Source of the DNA: Pilasporangium apinafurcum
Taxonomy: Eukaryota > Oomycota > Peronosporomycetes > Pythiales > Pythiaceae
Length of the DNA stretch: 64,000 nucleotides
Direction: 5' to 3'
Assembly: GCA_001600495.1 (NCBI GenBank)
Contig: BCKE01000050.1
Coordinates: forward strand, 83,177-147,176
The position numbers were made by a program, and so were the translations under genes. The notes beneath the pieces were generated by a model. That model ran no database searches, was not told where the DNA came from, and saw nothing but the letters and a program-made list of their open reading frames with translations. This document shows, piece after piece, positions 22,224 to 33,871 of this stretch; the stretch's first letter is position 1; each line of letters begins with the position of its first letter.

Positions 22224-25195
22224 ATGTGTGGTACGACTTTTATGGAATGGTCTCTCTCTTTCTTCTGCTCTCAACCTCTCCATAATCTTCCAGCGCAATC
22301 TAAGCAATCGGTCAATCAAATTTTAGTGAGTAAAGAGCCACAGAAGCATACGCATATGAATGGGTGGTCGTCGTCTCGACGTCGAGCAAATAGAACCAAC
22401 TCCAAGGTAAAACGACCCGCATTTCTTGACGCTACAGGCCCGAGTAATAACGTGCAGGAGCTACTAGTTCGACAAAAAATGCGCCAAGGGCGTGGTCAAC
22501 CGACTCATGAGACGAAAGAGGATGATTACGAAGAAGATCCACTCACTCAAACTTACCAGCCTTATCATCACAAATTGGACCCACAGAGCTCCTCGCTTGA
22601 ATCCAATGGCAGTCACACATCCACGTCTACGCAATGGAGTCCTGGGTTATTGCCCGATGGTGTCTTACATTTGCGTGTCTATCAAGCGCGGCAATTAGCA
22701 GTACGGCCGCTCTTCTCGGCCATGTACGAACGGTATGGTCTCCACTTGCGATGTTATTTGGCTTGGCTCGACGAGTACGTTAGTGATGTCTACGAATCAC
22801 AACGTAATTATCGAGGGGATATGCGGAATCCACGATGGAGACGTAAGAAAGACGAAGCGCGTGATCGTATTCGTGGGCATTTCTGTCTATTTATCGGCGC
22901 AAACATTGGTCCAACAGAGATGCCACTGCCTGTGGATACGGAGCTGGTAATTGAAATTGTTTGTGGGATTTTGGTTGTGGCAACCGCAAGGGTGTCATTA
23001 CAAGAGTATTTCCAAACAAGTCACTGCTCTCCTTTGCCTCAAAGGGATGAGGATAATAAAGATGGATATGGTGATGATGGGTCACTTCAATTAGGTCCAC
23101 ATTGGTATCCTCTGATGGGCGATGATGCAGGACTGATTGAGATGGCGCTCGAGTTTCAACCGCTGAAAAGGCGCAGGAGTGATGACACAGCAAGTCAGCT
23201 CTCCGCCCGTAGCTCCGAAGATTGTGCATACAACAAAATTGAGAACAGCGACCGCACGATCAGCTTCTACCGAGATGATCAAGTAATTCAGGAGGCGCAG
23301 AATGCCTTCGAGCGTGAACGAGAGTGCGAGATAATTGACAAACAGCGGAAGATGTGGTTTGACGACCCTGAACCGACTGAGAAACACGTCAAAATGCTAC
23401 CTGGTCGTGAAGTGTCGTCACCAAGCAAAAATAATAACTATCAGGTTGAATTCAATATAAACAGTGAGGAAAACAACGATTGTGATGGCGAAGATAGCAG
23501 TCACAGTGACATTCTGGTGGCCAACAATGGGAAAACGACCATGTACATCCCGCAGAAGCGTCGGATATCGGCAGATAGTGCACGTATTCAGTCCACTATC
23601 TCATCAGTTTTGACCGCCTTGGATGCCACTTCTCCTTCAAAAAGCAGCAATAATTCCATGGACGACACAGTGCCAGTTCCAGGACTACCCCCACCACCTT
23701 CATCCCGATTACGATTCACTCCCACAACCGAAGAACAATTGCTAGACGAACAACTGTGGGAGTTGTACTACTTTGGTATCGCGAACGACCAAATATTATC
23801 AAAACGAATGTCCTCAACCTCCTCCTCCAGTGCTTCGTCATTTATAAATCCACATCTTAGTTCACAGGATGCTCGTGAATCGAGCATTTTGTCCCGGTTA
23901 TCACGGTTTACGGATTTTTCGGAAGAGCGATCGGAAGCATCGATTATCAGTCGCAAGGCTAGCACATGCGCCAGTGAAGTGCTGACCTACAACGATCGGA
24001 TCCAGGAACTCGAGTCGTCGTTGCAGCTGGCTTCTTGTAACCAGACTCAGGAGAATCAGCAGCAACAGCAGCAGGAATCTCCAGATAGAGTGGGTAGTTT
24101 GGCGCGCAAAAGTGCTCTACCGCCGCATTTGTGGTTGAAAGAAGTTGCGCAACTTGATGCATCGAGGACCAAGGAAGAGGAACATCCTGTCTCGGATTAT
24201 GCAAGCCACACAAGCGATGGCAGTCAGGATAGTCGCAGTACGAAAACGGAAGACGCCAAGTTCCAGGAGACCTCAGCGAAAGGTATTGTACTGTTCGATC
24301 CGATGTGCATTCCGGAGAAATACCGGCATAGTTTTGTCGAGAAGCGGAATTCAAAAACAGCAACAACTTGCACCAATACCAATAATAATACGAAGACGAT
24401 TAATAATCACTTCAAACAGTTATTTACTGGCCGCCGGCGATCACTACCCGTCAACAGTTTGTCCGCCATTCCACCACCGAGGCCCGGTCTCTTGAAGAAA
24501 AGCATTAGCACCGACGGGAAGCGGATACATATCTACCGCCATCCAGGCGCGATCGACGAAGAAGATGAGGACGAAATTGATGTCGTGGATTTAGCGGGTG
24601 AAGTGGTCGCTCAACGACAAAGGCGAAAAACATCATTGCACCCACAGACAGAACTGAATAAACCAAATCCTCACAAAATTAATCAAAACTCATGCAAGGA
24701 ACGTATGCGGTCTCGTAGTAATGAAAGCGCTGGCAGTGGCATAATCCTCTTGGAGACTGGTAGTACGAGCAGTACGGGTAGTGCAGAGAACACAGCAACC
24801 TATACTACCACCGGTGCAACTGTTGGTAGTGCGAGTTTACCAGTCATTTCTGGTGGTCCACGGCGAAATTCACATGGCACAACCAACTGCATCAATATCA
24901 ACGGCTCATTGCTGGGTATTGGTAAGTTCATTAACGTTGGTAACGTCCCGGGAGTGGTGCGGTACATTGGCCCGACACATTTTGCCTCGGGTATGTGGAT
25001 TGGCATTGAACTCTGTGAGAAAAAGGGGAAAAACAACGGCACCGTTAATGGGGTGGAGGTAAGGTGGCAGCTTCGTACGTGCTCGATTGATGATGAGAGG
25101 CTAATAAATGCTTGTCTGTTCGAATGTAGTACTTTACGTGTGCGTCTAATCACGGCATCTTTATCCGCGCGAGTCGCCTCGACATTTCCACGTAA
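22224..25195 (+). CDS. C2-like and CAP-Gly domain protein (likely microtubule-associated)
   Basis: Two exons, 22224-25058 and 25130-25195, joined in phase 0; 966 residues. Without the splice the frame reads into intron and ends at 25253, destroying the CAP-Gly domain. With it, NNGTVNGVE joins YFTCASNHGIFIRASRL, the exact consensus end of CAP-Gly. That domain (about residues 894-966) starts with a canonical glycine-rich stretch (GVVRYIGPTHFASGMWIGIEL) and should bind the EEY tail of tubulin or EB proteins. An N-terminal region (about 142-310; LHLRVYQARQL) resembles a C2 fold. Between them lies a 550-residue disordered, Ser/Gln/Asn-rich linker. The ATG at 22356 (MNGWSSSRRR) is an alternative start. 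Intron: GTAAGGTG..AATGTAG. Confidence 0.87.
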
Positions 25196-25371
25196 AAAAA
25201 CTCTTGATTTGGTCTGTGACTTTGTATATGTGTACAATGTGTATGTGGCGTGAAAAGGGGTTCTCTTTATGTGGTATCTGGGTATATGTTGTCGTGCTCA
25301 TACTATTTAAAACCTACGAAAAAAATGTCGTATCTCTCTAGCTTTTCAGAATTGGCTTCACAATCTAGGTG

Positions 25372-27507
25372 CTATCCCTTTGCTTCCTGTGATTGTTCTT
25401 CCACTGGTATATGTCTTCGGTTGGGTAACACAATCGAATTCCGCAGTACATCCAAGTCCTTATGCAAATCGCGTGGTTTTACATGCACCCGCGACCGTCT
25501 CAGTTTCGTATGACCATCCTGAATCTTCTCGATTGCACAAAGAATCTCCCACACAGGGACTTGGTCGGTCACGTCGACATCCAGAGCGGAAAACAGCAAG
25601 TTGACGTCACTCAACGCGAGGTTGAGTGTCTCGGCGGCGATATGAAATTGCTGCCTTGTTACCACGAGAACGTTTCGCATCGCGGCCAACGATGAAGACG
25701 ATGAAGAGTCGTTACTACTGCCAGGTGGTGTAGTACTACTATCAACAGTTACTGCTCGTCCAGGGTGGTTCAAGGCGATCTCCAGGTTGGCTAGTTCGTG
25801 GTGAGGCTGACTAATGTCAGTAAATTTGATCGCAACATTTGATTCAGCTGAATTGTTGTTCTCATTCTTAGCATTACTATTGAGGCCACTGTCACCCACA
25901 TTCGGTGAGAGTATCGTGGTCGAGGTCATCCCACAGGTCGTCATATATTCCTCCATCGACATATTTTCGTATTTCGCGCATTGGACGCGTTGTGTGAGAT
26001 TTTTGAGCGCCTCACGACGTAAGCGGGCAAAAATTTGAGGTACTGGCAAGTTATGGAACATGGCTCGTTTCGAGAGCAACGCGAACGTCTGCTGCTGGTT
26101 CAATCGCCTTCTATGGCGCTCCTGCTCCAAGATGCTATGGAAATTGGTTGGAGTTGAGCTGTCACTGGACATCAAGGCACGTTGCTGATCAATGTCTTGA
26201 TAATGAGGTTGATTCGATGCAGATGCTGGCAGTGTGCTCATGCAGTAGACTGTGGAGCTACCTAAATAACAAACGCTGGCGGAATGTGGTCGGCGTTTCG
26301 CCCCAGCGACTTTGCCAAATGCTGTGCCTCTATTGCTGGTTGCACTGATGGATGCTGAATAGAGAGGATTGCCTTGACTCGCTTTGCAGGTAAGCGTAAA
26401 TGGGATCGAAACTGCCGATTTCGGTCGAAAGCTCGGGCGTTTGTGGGTAGAGCGAGGCTGATTATCCTCACTCTTTATGTGACTAGACTGAAAACTAGGA
26501 TCTTCCAACGAAGGTGAGGTAGATGATGGGACCGGTTCTAAGCCTAATCGATATGCTCGCACCGATTTTGGGTCTTCAATGGGTAGCGCGTATCGCAGTC
26601 CAGGGTCTTTATACTTATCAATTTGCTTGCGCAGTTTGTTGTATGTCTGCGCCACATTTGCAAGCAACGACTGGCGTTTTTCAAGGCAGTGCGGATCTAT
26701 TGTAAGTGGAGGTTTCTTGGCGCGGTTAGCTGGGGTACCTTCACCCGTTGTCACCACTTTGCGCACGGGAAACGGTTGCAAATTGCTAGTTTGGTTGTTT
26801 GCATTCTTTTTCTTTGTCTTCATCTTCTGTGTTGGTGTTTGCTTGGAGGAAGCAGGACACCACGGTGCTTTAGTGGGTGATTTGATTACGCCGCCTGTTG
26901 CTTTTATCGCTTCCTTTTCTCGTTCTGCTTCTTCATCAAATGGCTGCATGTCTGTCTCAATCCTGGATGGACTCTTTGGTGCCACTGGATATGCCAATGT
27001 CACCGAAGTAGTCGCCATTGTTGTCTGTTGCTGATGCTGACGATCAATTTGCTCACGCATGCCCTCGAATGGCTCAAACATTCCATTCAAACTGCCTCGT
27101 GAGTTTGTATCAACGTGGTTTTGGTAGCCAACGCGCCATCCTCGCCCATGTCTCAATTGCTGTTGCTGTTCTTGATGTGGTGACTTGAAAACTTGTTGAT
27201 TTCGTAAATCCTTTGCGACAGTCGTGTGTAGATCCCCTAGCAACTGGATTTGGTCCATTGGCGGTCGAAATGTTAGGTGTTCGCGGTGTTTTCGGTCATT
27301 TAGCTCGTCTTCGTAACAATGTTGAAGCTGATTTTGTGGGTGGAGTGTTGTGAGAAGCTGCAGGTCTTTGCGGGTTCGAGCATCGTGTGGCTCAAGATGC
27401 ACGCGCGGGAAACGCTTCTTAGAGGAAATGCCATACAAACTGATACGCCGCAGCGTCTCTGCTCGAGTCGGCGATGACGACTGGCGAGGGTGGTTGTGCA
27501 TTGCCAT
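25372..27507 (-). CDS. unknown, mostly disordered protein with a degenerate EF-hand pair
   Basis: 711 residues from the ATG at 27507 (the frame continues to a TTG at 27540). It is basic and Pro/Ser/Gln-rich over most of its length. A predicted helical segment (LLSKRAMFHNLPVPQIFARLRREALKN..CAKYENMS) lies mid-protein, and a C-terminal region (about 625-675; FHIAAETLNLALSDVNLLFSALDVDVTDQVPVWEIL) has EF-hand helix spacing but lacks most calcium ligands. It converges with the CAP-Gly gene, leaving about 175 bases between stops. No function is proposed. Confidence 0.7.
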   Translation of the reverse strand: MAMHNHPRQSSSPTRAETLRRISLYGISSKKRFPRVHLEPHDARTRKDLQLLTTLHPQNQLQHCYEDELNDRKHREHLTFRPPMDQIQLLGDLHTTVAKDLRNQQVFKSPHQEQQQQLRHGRGWRVGYQNHVDTNSRGSLNGMFEPFEGMREQIDRQHQQQTTMATTSVTLAYPVAPKSPSRIETDMQPFDEEAEREKEAIKATGGVIKSPTKAPWCPASSKQTPTQKMKTKKKNANNQTSNLQPFPVRKVVTTGEGTPANRAKKPPLTIDPHCLEKRQSLLANVAQTYNKLRKQIDKYKDPGLRYALPIEDPKSVRAYRLGLEPVPSSTSPSLEDPSFQSSHIKSEDNQPRSTHKRPSFRPKSAVSIPFTLTCKASQGNPLYSASISATSNRGTAFGKVAGAKRRPHSASVCYLGSSTVYCMSTLPASASNQPHYQDIDQQRALMSSDSSTPTNFHSILEQERHRRRLNQQQTFALLSKRAMFHNLPVPQIFARLRREALKNLTQRVQCAKYENMSMEEYMTTCGMTSTTILSPNVGDSGLNSNAKNENNNSAESNVAIKFTDISQPHHELANLEIALNHPGRAVTVDSSTTPPGSSNDSSSSSSLAAMRNVLVVTRQQFHIAAETLNLALSDVNLLFSALDVDVTDQVPVWEILCAIEKIQDGHTKLRRSRVHVKPRDLHKDLDVLRNSIVLPNRRHIPVEEQSQEAKG

Positions 27508-27712
27508 CTTCTCCAAGTTCAATGACTCTGCATTTTTCAAAGCTAACGGTCATACAACTAGTTCCCAACACAATAATAAGAATAGCTCAGGAAAACGCAT
27601 AAACAGAACAATTGATATAGCTCAGTTATCAGATGATTGTTGGATGAAAATCTTAACGCCCAAAAAACGAATCAAGTCGACCCTTGCTTCTCATTTCTCC
27701 TTTCCCTATCTT

Positions 27713-29947
27713 CTATGTTGTTAATTTTGATCGATCGTCGAGCGCTTTTTGTGCATTTAGCCGCGCCTGCTTCATAGCTATTGCGAATGCAGACGCCGCC
27801 GTCACAGCTGCCTGACCAGCTTTCGGTTTGTCACTTTGCTGTTGATGGTTCCTGCTGTTCTCTTGATGGCGATTCAGATTACTCGTAGACATGGAAAGTG
27901 ATTGGTCGGACGAACTCTCATTTTGTGAGCTTTGACTTTGCTTGACAGCAGTCAGCTCATCGTCGTCACTGAGCATCTCGAGCGTTAATTTGTCGTTCGA
28001 GAGCTGAGGAGTAACTTCTTCGTCGGCACTGGAACTGTTCGAAGCCACACGCGTCTTTGATGAGCCAGCAGGTGAGATCGACGAAGTAGTCGCCATGAAC
28101 GACCCTCGTTCACTTGCACCATACTGTGACGACACCGGAGATCGACTTCCTCTTCTCGAAATAGTTGAACCCGTCAAACTATGTGGTGTCGAATTGTCCG
28201 CATTCCTGTAGCGGCCTGAAGTGACTGGATTACAACTGTAGGCGGCCACGGGCTGGTGATGGCGTTTCGTGAGCGCTTGATGCACCGCGGGCGTGATCAC
28301 GGCTCCTTTAGTCGATGCCAAGGTTAGCATTGCATTAATATCGACAATCCATTCATTGGCATTTTCTTCATTGTTATCCATCTGCACGCGAATTGTGGGG
28401 CCACCGCCATACAGTCGTTGAAAGACGTCCCAGACTTCACTGGAGATGTACTGATAGTCGCCTTCGGCTTGATCATGCTCCAATTGATCATCGCGAACCA
28501 ACCCAGCGCGCTGCACGAGCTTGCCTTGCAATAATTCCAGGAGCGAGAGATTTGCGATGGCCTCAGGTGGTGGAGTCAAGTGGTCCACCATATCCATCCG
28601 CGGTGTGGTCAACCCGGAATTAGTATGAGCAGTGGTACTATGCGAAAACCCGCGGCTGCTACTGAAGTCGTCCTCATAGCTGAGGTTGTTAGTGTTGTTG
28701 GAAGAAGGCGACGAATCCTCGGACGACTTGGTGAACGCCAACCAGCTGCGTAGCCACTTGGACGAAATCACATACATTTCACGACGAGTACTACCGGTGC
28801 GTTGCGATAATTTTCCAGCTGCCATTACGCGATGCACTTCCTGTAAACGATCCCGATACCGTGGCGTGGGCAGGGGAGCGGTCGGGGTGGACGGAATCTT
28901 GGGAAAATTATCGTCATCGGCTACGGACGTTCGCGCGGCTACGCGACCATCATCATTCACAGTTGAACGTGATGGTGGTCTATTATTGTTGTGATCGTCC
29001 ATGGATACACGTGGATCACCATGATGCAACATCACCTCAAGCAACGTAAAGCACGCGACACATGCACGTTTCGGTGTGGAGAACTTGGCGGTGAGTTGCA
29101 CTTGGTCGACGGAGCAATCACTACAGATGAGGTCACCACACACACGGCAATGGTGCCGCCGCCGTGAGAGTTTCTTGAACATCGCAAAGCAAATCTGGCA
29201 GCACGAACACTCGTCATCGTTGCGCCACGGTACATCATACTTGGCGCTCTTGTGATCAGCGTGGCTCTGGCGGCGATGATGTGGTGGGCTACTCATAATG
29301 GACTTGGATAACCGCCGCAGCGTGCGTGACTGACGAATGCTGGATATGGATGATGTAGATGCTGTCGCAGCGTCGGAAGGTGGGGAAGTCGAGCCAACGG
29401 ATTCTGTAGACGCATGAGATGACACTGTTGGGGAATTAGAATTCGCACCGCCGTCCACCATTTTGTGCGATCGTGGTGTTTCGGCTACATCCAACGATTT
29501 GTTTGTGGTCCGACGACGCACAGATAATAGATCGGCAGCGAAATTATCTTCTTCCTGGTTATTTTCTGCAGATGGTCGACGCGGGGGATTGCTATTGTAA
29601 TAAATTATCATTGGTTTGCGGCGTCCTTCGTAGATGTGATGGCCACGATGTTGATCGTGGTGCAGTGGTGGTGCTAGATTCTGCATAGACAATGAAGATG
29701 GTTGTGGCTGCGGCGGAAGGTTCTTTTTTCCATGAATTCTTTGACTTAGTGACCCAAAAATAGAATTTCCATCAAAGCTGATACTGCCAACGCGACGCTG
29801 GCGAGACAACTTAAGTCGATCTCCACCATTCTTCTTCGCAGATGATGATGTCGCAAAAGAATCTGATGTATCGGTCGTGGCGACATTGTCCATGCTTGCG
29901 CTTCTGGAGAATCGATCAATGGAAAATCGACGTTGGTGTTCGCTCAT
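27713..29947 (-). CDS. FYVE zinc-finger protein with a DUSP domain
   Basis: 744 residues, ATG at 29947. After a disordered N-terminus comes an FYVE-type finger (about residues 239-300) with paired Cys, the basic RRRHHCRVCG core that binds phosphatidylinositol 3-phosphate, and a WxxD-like WRNDDE lead. At about 386-512 is a DUSP domain (YVISSKWLRSWLAF ... DYQYISSEVWDVFQRLYGGGPTIR), normally found in ubiquitin-specific proteases; no USP catalytic Cys or His box is present. The tail is Ser/Thr-rich. Expected location: endosomal membrane, where DUSP may recruit a partner. An FYVE-DUSP pairing without a protease is unusual outside stramenopiles. Confidence 0.85.
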   Translation of the reverse strand: MSEHQRRFSIDRFSRSASMDNVATTDTSDSFATSSSAKKNGGDRLKLSRQRRVGSISFDGNSIFGSLSQRIHGKKNLPPQPQPSSLSMQNLAPPLHHDQHRGHHIYEGRRKPMIIYYNSNPPRRPSAENNQEEDNFAADLLSVRRRTTNKSLDVAETPRSHKMVDGGANSNSPTVSSHASTESVGSTSPPSDAATASTSSISSIRQSRTLRRLSKSIMSSPPHHRRQSHADHKSAKYDVPWRNDDECSCCQICFAMFKKLSRRRHHCRVCGDLICSDCSVDQVQLTAKFSTPKRACVACFTLLEVMLHHGDPRVSMDDHNNNRPPSRSTVNDDGRVAARTSVADDDNFPKIPSTPTAPLPTPRYRDRLQEVHRVMAAGKLSQRTGSTRREMYVISSKWLRSWLAFTKSSEDSSPSSNNTNNLSYEDDFSSSRGFSHSTTAHTNSGLTTPRMDMVDHLTPPPEAIANLSLLELLQGKLVQRAGLVRDDQLEHDQAEGDYQYISSEVWDVFQRLYGGGPTIRVQMDNNEENANEWIVDINAMLTLASTKGAVITPAVHQALTKRHHQPVAAYSCNPVTSGRYRNADNSTPHSLTGSTISRRGSRSPVSSQYGASERGSFMATTSSISPAGSSKTRVASNSSSADEEVTPQLSNDKLTLEMLSDDDELTAVKQSQSSQNESSSDQSLSMSTSNLNRHQENSRNHQQQSDKPKAGQAAVTAASAFAIAMKQARLNAQKALDDRSKLTT

Positions 29948-31453
29948 GTTTGATTAGCGTGTGGTGTGGTGTGCGTGAGTTCTCTTTCTCTCTCAGCACG
30001 GGATTGTCGGTGTGACGGTCTCGAGGTGGAGCTGTGCGTGTGTATGTGAGACCTCCTCTGTGGACTTGAGAAAGTAATCACAGTGTGGCCATAGATGATC
30101 CGTACACACAGAAAACGCGCGGCCATCCACACAGGAGCAGACCAGCCAACGTTTTCTTTCACCGCCTCTATGGCTAGTCCCACGCTCACATGACGAAGCA
30201 AATCCGGTTGCTCTGTCAACATTACGATCCGGAACGGTAAATTACTTACGCTACATAATCTACCTATGCTGCACTATTTATCCTAGCTATAAATTTTTTC
30301 CCTCCCCTGCAAAATTTGGTGTAGTCAATGATTATCTTGACACTATAGGAGTCCATTTGCCAGAACAGGAGTATAATACTTGAGTGATTTCCTGGTAAAT
30401 AGTAGCTAAACTATCCTTTATTAGTCAAATTTCCCATTCCTTAGCTCCTGTTTTGATAAATGTTCCTAAAAAAATCACAACCATCTGGACTGTGCCGAGT
30501 TCTGTCAACAGACCCACTTGTGGTTCTAGTAACAAATATTAAAAAATTGGACCAGTTTAGAAAAAAAGATCGGTTGATACATACGTTACTGTTCTGAAAT
30601 GCAACGGACATGACCTTGCACGGCAGAAATGCATTGGCGTTCGCGCTTCTACTCATTTGATTTTCTTTTGTATGGCCAATGTGACCGTACACTATCATAG
30701 CAACCCGTCGATGATGCAAGTTGCTTTTTTTTTATATTTTACTTACAGTGCGACATTCAGCTAAACACGACGTCACGAGCACTAGAGCATGATAAACATC
30801 TCATCCACATGGGATAGAGATGAGAGCAGAGAATTCAGGAGAGAAAAGAAAAACAAAAAAAGCAGTCGACCCAACATGCTCTCTAGAAAGAATAGTGTGT
30901 CTACAGAGGCATATAGTGATAGAAAGTAGTAAAATGTATAGTATAATGGCGACCACCACCTTCTTCTCTTCCGCAGATCTTTGCGCTTGCTGTTATCTTT
31001 GAAAGTGATGTGCTGATTCTGGTGTCTGTCGTCATTCCATCCATAGCAGTAAAAGTGAAAGCAGATCTGAAACTTTGTTGCTATGTGGATACAAAGTAAA
31101 AGAATCTGATAATTTGTGTGGTTGACCCCGTCGAAACGGGCGACGGTTCTGATTTATTCTTCGTTTTCTAATTTTTGAAGCAATCGCCATGGTGAAATTT
31201 CAATATGTAGCTCCGCCTTCAACGAAAAAAACTGTTACATTAACTTCACGCGAATTGTACTCACATCTCATTCCTTCTTCAAATATCAAAATGTCTACGC
31301 GATGATAAACATCCCATCGCTCGTTTTGCTGCGATTGATAGTGAACTTACAACAAATGACACGCAGAAACCAGATTCCATTCATTATTCCTTCATTTCCC
31401 CTCCATAATATACACGCACACACACACAATCCTCTCCCATGCAACTTTTCTTC
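29948..31453. other. intergenic, nothing recognised
   Basis: 1.5 kb between two minus-strand genes; it holds the promoter of the FYVE gene and the 3' region of the sphingomyelinase-like gene. CA/CT-rich microsatellite-like runs occur near 29990-30050 and 31408-31425. No gene is seen. Confidence 0.45.
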
Positions 31454-33871
31454 TCACATATCAAAAGTAAACGAGCTCATGACCGGAAAGTGGTCTGACA
31501 GATTGTACTCTGGCTGTTTCCGCCAGTTCCAAGGAGTGCTGCTGCGCAAGGGCTGAATCCAACTCTTGGCTTTGCTTGGTTGACGATGTGCTGCCGAGTA
31601 AAGCACATAGTCCAGGAGTTCCAGGCTGCCATCTGTGCTGAGTCCATCGGCAGCCAAGACGTTCACTCGCGGATCAAAACTGTACTTGGATGACCGTTTC
31701 AGATCTAGACTTTCCGAGAGATTTGTCGCGGTCTGTCCACGGTGGGAACGCACGAGCGATGGATCCTTGGCATTGAAAATTTCGAGCATTTCATCGTATT
31801 CACTGTTGGTTTTATTGAGCCAGTAGTTGACGTTTAAGTCCCCTACGTACAATACGGCATCGTTTTCTTCATCGATTGACATCGATCGCATAAACTCTTT
31901 GATCATCTTCATCTGCGTGCGGCGAATTGAGCGCGATAACACATCGTCCCAGGCCTGCAAGTGCGTCGCAAAAATGTGCACCAGCAGCCCATCTTTCAGG
32001 ATCTTGCAGTACAGAATCCCTTTATCCGCGAGTTTATCCGCTCCAGCACTGGCAGCATTGAAAAGTTTGATGCGAACGCTCATGATTGGGTACTTGCTGA
32101 CCACAACAACACCGCCATTTAGCATCTTCCGCATATTGCCACGGTTCATGCGCTTGTGACCGACGGTGGGGGAAATGAAATAATATCCTGCATCCTTAAG
32201 TTTGTCCAGCAAAATGTTCCGCGCACGATGATCGAAACACTCTGTGAGTACCCACACATCACAGGATGGTAACACATCTGCAATAAGCCGCGCTCGAGTG
32301 TTTTTTCGCGGCGAGACACTCGTGAATGCACTGACTTTGCGTGGCATCATCCACACGTTGTATGTACCCACACTGACGTGTACTTGCCGTCTCTCAATGT
32401 GGGCGAGATACCGCGTCGATTCCTTGGCCATGCACCGCAAATCACCATCCTCGCGTAATGGGATAATGGTGGTCTGTGTTGCTTCGGTCGTGAGGTACAG
32501 CTGACTGTCTTTGTAATACTCACGCGGTCGGATCCCGCACGGTTGGTTATTAAATTGCGCGACCAATGCCATCGGCGCACCCCACCGTAAAAATTCCTCT
32601 TGTTCATGTGGTGTCACCTGGATTCTATAGTCACTGGTGTTTGCTGAGGATGGATTCACTTGCCGCAGCATCGCAACAAAATACTTTCCAGACTTGTTCG
32701 TGAACGACATATTAGGCAAATCCTTCATCAGCTGTTTCTGTCGTCGCTTCAGATCATGGCGTTCGCGTTGCCGGTGCAAGGATTCACTAATATCAGAGAC
32801 AAATGTGATGTAAGACTCGGATATTGAGCGAATGAAGGGCCGATGACGGTGATGATCTCCGTCTTGGTTGTGATGGTCATCCTGTAGTAAAGGGACTGAG
32901 ATGCCTGGATCCATTGTTCGATATGTCGTGCTACCGCGTCGATGAGTCAATGCTCGCTCCGGTGGACGATAGTCGGCATTCAAATTTGGCAACGGTGTGG
33001 AATGTTGTGATGAACGTTCCCGCTGATGCCTCATGTGTTCCTGTTCAATGGACGTTGGGTCAATGGAAGAATGTGGTCGAGGGCGAGGTTGAGGTTGAGG
33101 GACGCCCACAGAGCTCCATCGCGCAGTCGACGATGCCACAGATGATGTCGACGAGCCGTTCATGGCGAAGAGATCTGCACGCACTTGTTTATGGAAATTC
33201 AGGTTTTTCGGTGGTTTACTGATCGTAACAGCACCGCGATGCGATTGGTATTTGATGGCACGCCCAGTAGCAGCATGAACAACGACTAATGGCGTTCCAA
33301 ACCGCACGGGCTTGCCTACACTAGAAAATACGATCGCTTGTTTCTGTTCATCAAACTCAAACAACCGGAACGTCACGGCCTCATGGCCACTCTCACGTTC
33401 AATAGGGTTCTGTTCATCGCCTTTGCCTATCATTTCGCTGCGACTGAGCTCTTCGGTGTAGTGATTACAGGGTGGTTTGATAAAGCCATACCCGGGTTTC
33501 TTTTTCTTCTTCTTCTTCTCATCACAATCTGGCGCACCGGCCTCATCTCCTCCACAACCAATTTCATCCTCATCAGCTGCGTAAATCTCATCAGAAAATA
33601 ACGCGGCATAGCGTTTTCGAAAGAGCCCCTTTTTCCAGACGAAAAAACCTGCGATGCCCAGCAGCCCGCCGCTACAGATTGTACTGAACATGAGTGCCGC
33701 CATTTGATTATATGTGAGGTTGAACTTCCGCGTGAGCGCCAGTAATTGACCCTCGCAGAGGAACGCGACGCGATCACCGTAGCAGACAAACTCGTAATCA
33801 TCTGGACTCGTCATCATCGTATTCCGCATACTCACTCTCCCCGCTAGACACACGAGAACCAATTCATTCAT
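31454..33871 (-). CDS. membrane-anchored neutral-sphingomyelinase-like phosphodiesterase
   Basis: 805 residues, ATG at 33871. One membrane helix at about residues 52-78 (AALMFSTICSGGLLGIAGFFV) is followed by basic and acidic linkers. From about residue 498 there is an endonuclease/exonuclease/phosphatase fold of the sphingomyelinase C type: GTYNVWMMP (metal Asn), VWVLTECFD (metal Glu near 545), GGVVVVSKYPI, THLQAW, GDLNVN (near 679) and LSDHFPV (catalytic Asp-His near 796). All expected metal and catalytic residues are present. By family it would cleave sphingomyelin or a related phosphosphingolipid to ceramide and phosphobase; in an oomycete the substrate may be ceramide-phosphoethanolamine or an inositol lipid. 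The alternative first Met at residue 15 cannot be excluded. Confidence 0.88.
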   Translation of the reverse strand: MNELVLVCLAGRVSMRNTMMTSPDDYEFVCYGDRVAFLCEGQLLALTRKFNLTYNQMAALMFSTICSGGLLGIAGFFVWKKGLFRKRYAALFSDEIYAADEDEIGCGGDEAGAPDCDEKKKKKKKPGYGFIKPPCNHYTEELSRSEMIGKGDEQNPIERESGHEAVTFRLFEFDEQKQAIVFSSVGKPVRFGTPLVVVHAATGRAIKYQSHRGAVTISKPPKNLNFHKQVRADLFAMNGSSTSSVASSTARWSSVGVPQPQPRPRPHSSIDPTSIEQEHMRHQRERSSQHSTPLPNLNADYRPPERALTHRRGSTTYRTMDPGISVPLLQDDHHNQDGDHHRHRPFIRSISESYITFVSDISESLHRQRERHDLKRRQKQLMKDLPNMSFTNKSGKYFVAMLRQVNPSSANTSDYRIQVTPHEQEEFLRWGAPMALVAQFNNQPCGIRPREYYKDSQLYLTTEATQTTIIPLREDGDLRCMAKESTRYLAHIERRQVHVSVGTYNVWMMPRKVSAFTSVSPRKNTRARLIADVLPSCDVWVLTECFDHRARNILLDKLKDAGYYFISPTVGHKRMNRGNMRKMLNGGVVVVSKYPIMSVRIKLFNAASAGADKLADKGILYCKILKDGLLVHIFATHLQAWDDVLSRSIRRTQMKMIKEFMRSMSIDEENDAVLYVGDLNVNYWLNKTNSEYDEMLEIFNAKDPSLVRSHRGQTATNLSESLDLKRSSKYSFDPRVNVLAADGLSTDGSLELLDYVLYSAAHRQPSKAKSWIQPLRSSTPWNWRKQPEYNLSDHFPVMSSFTFDM

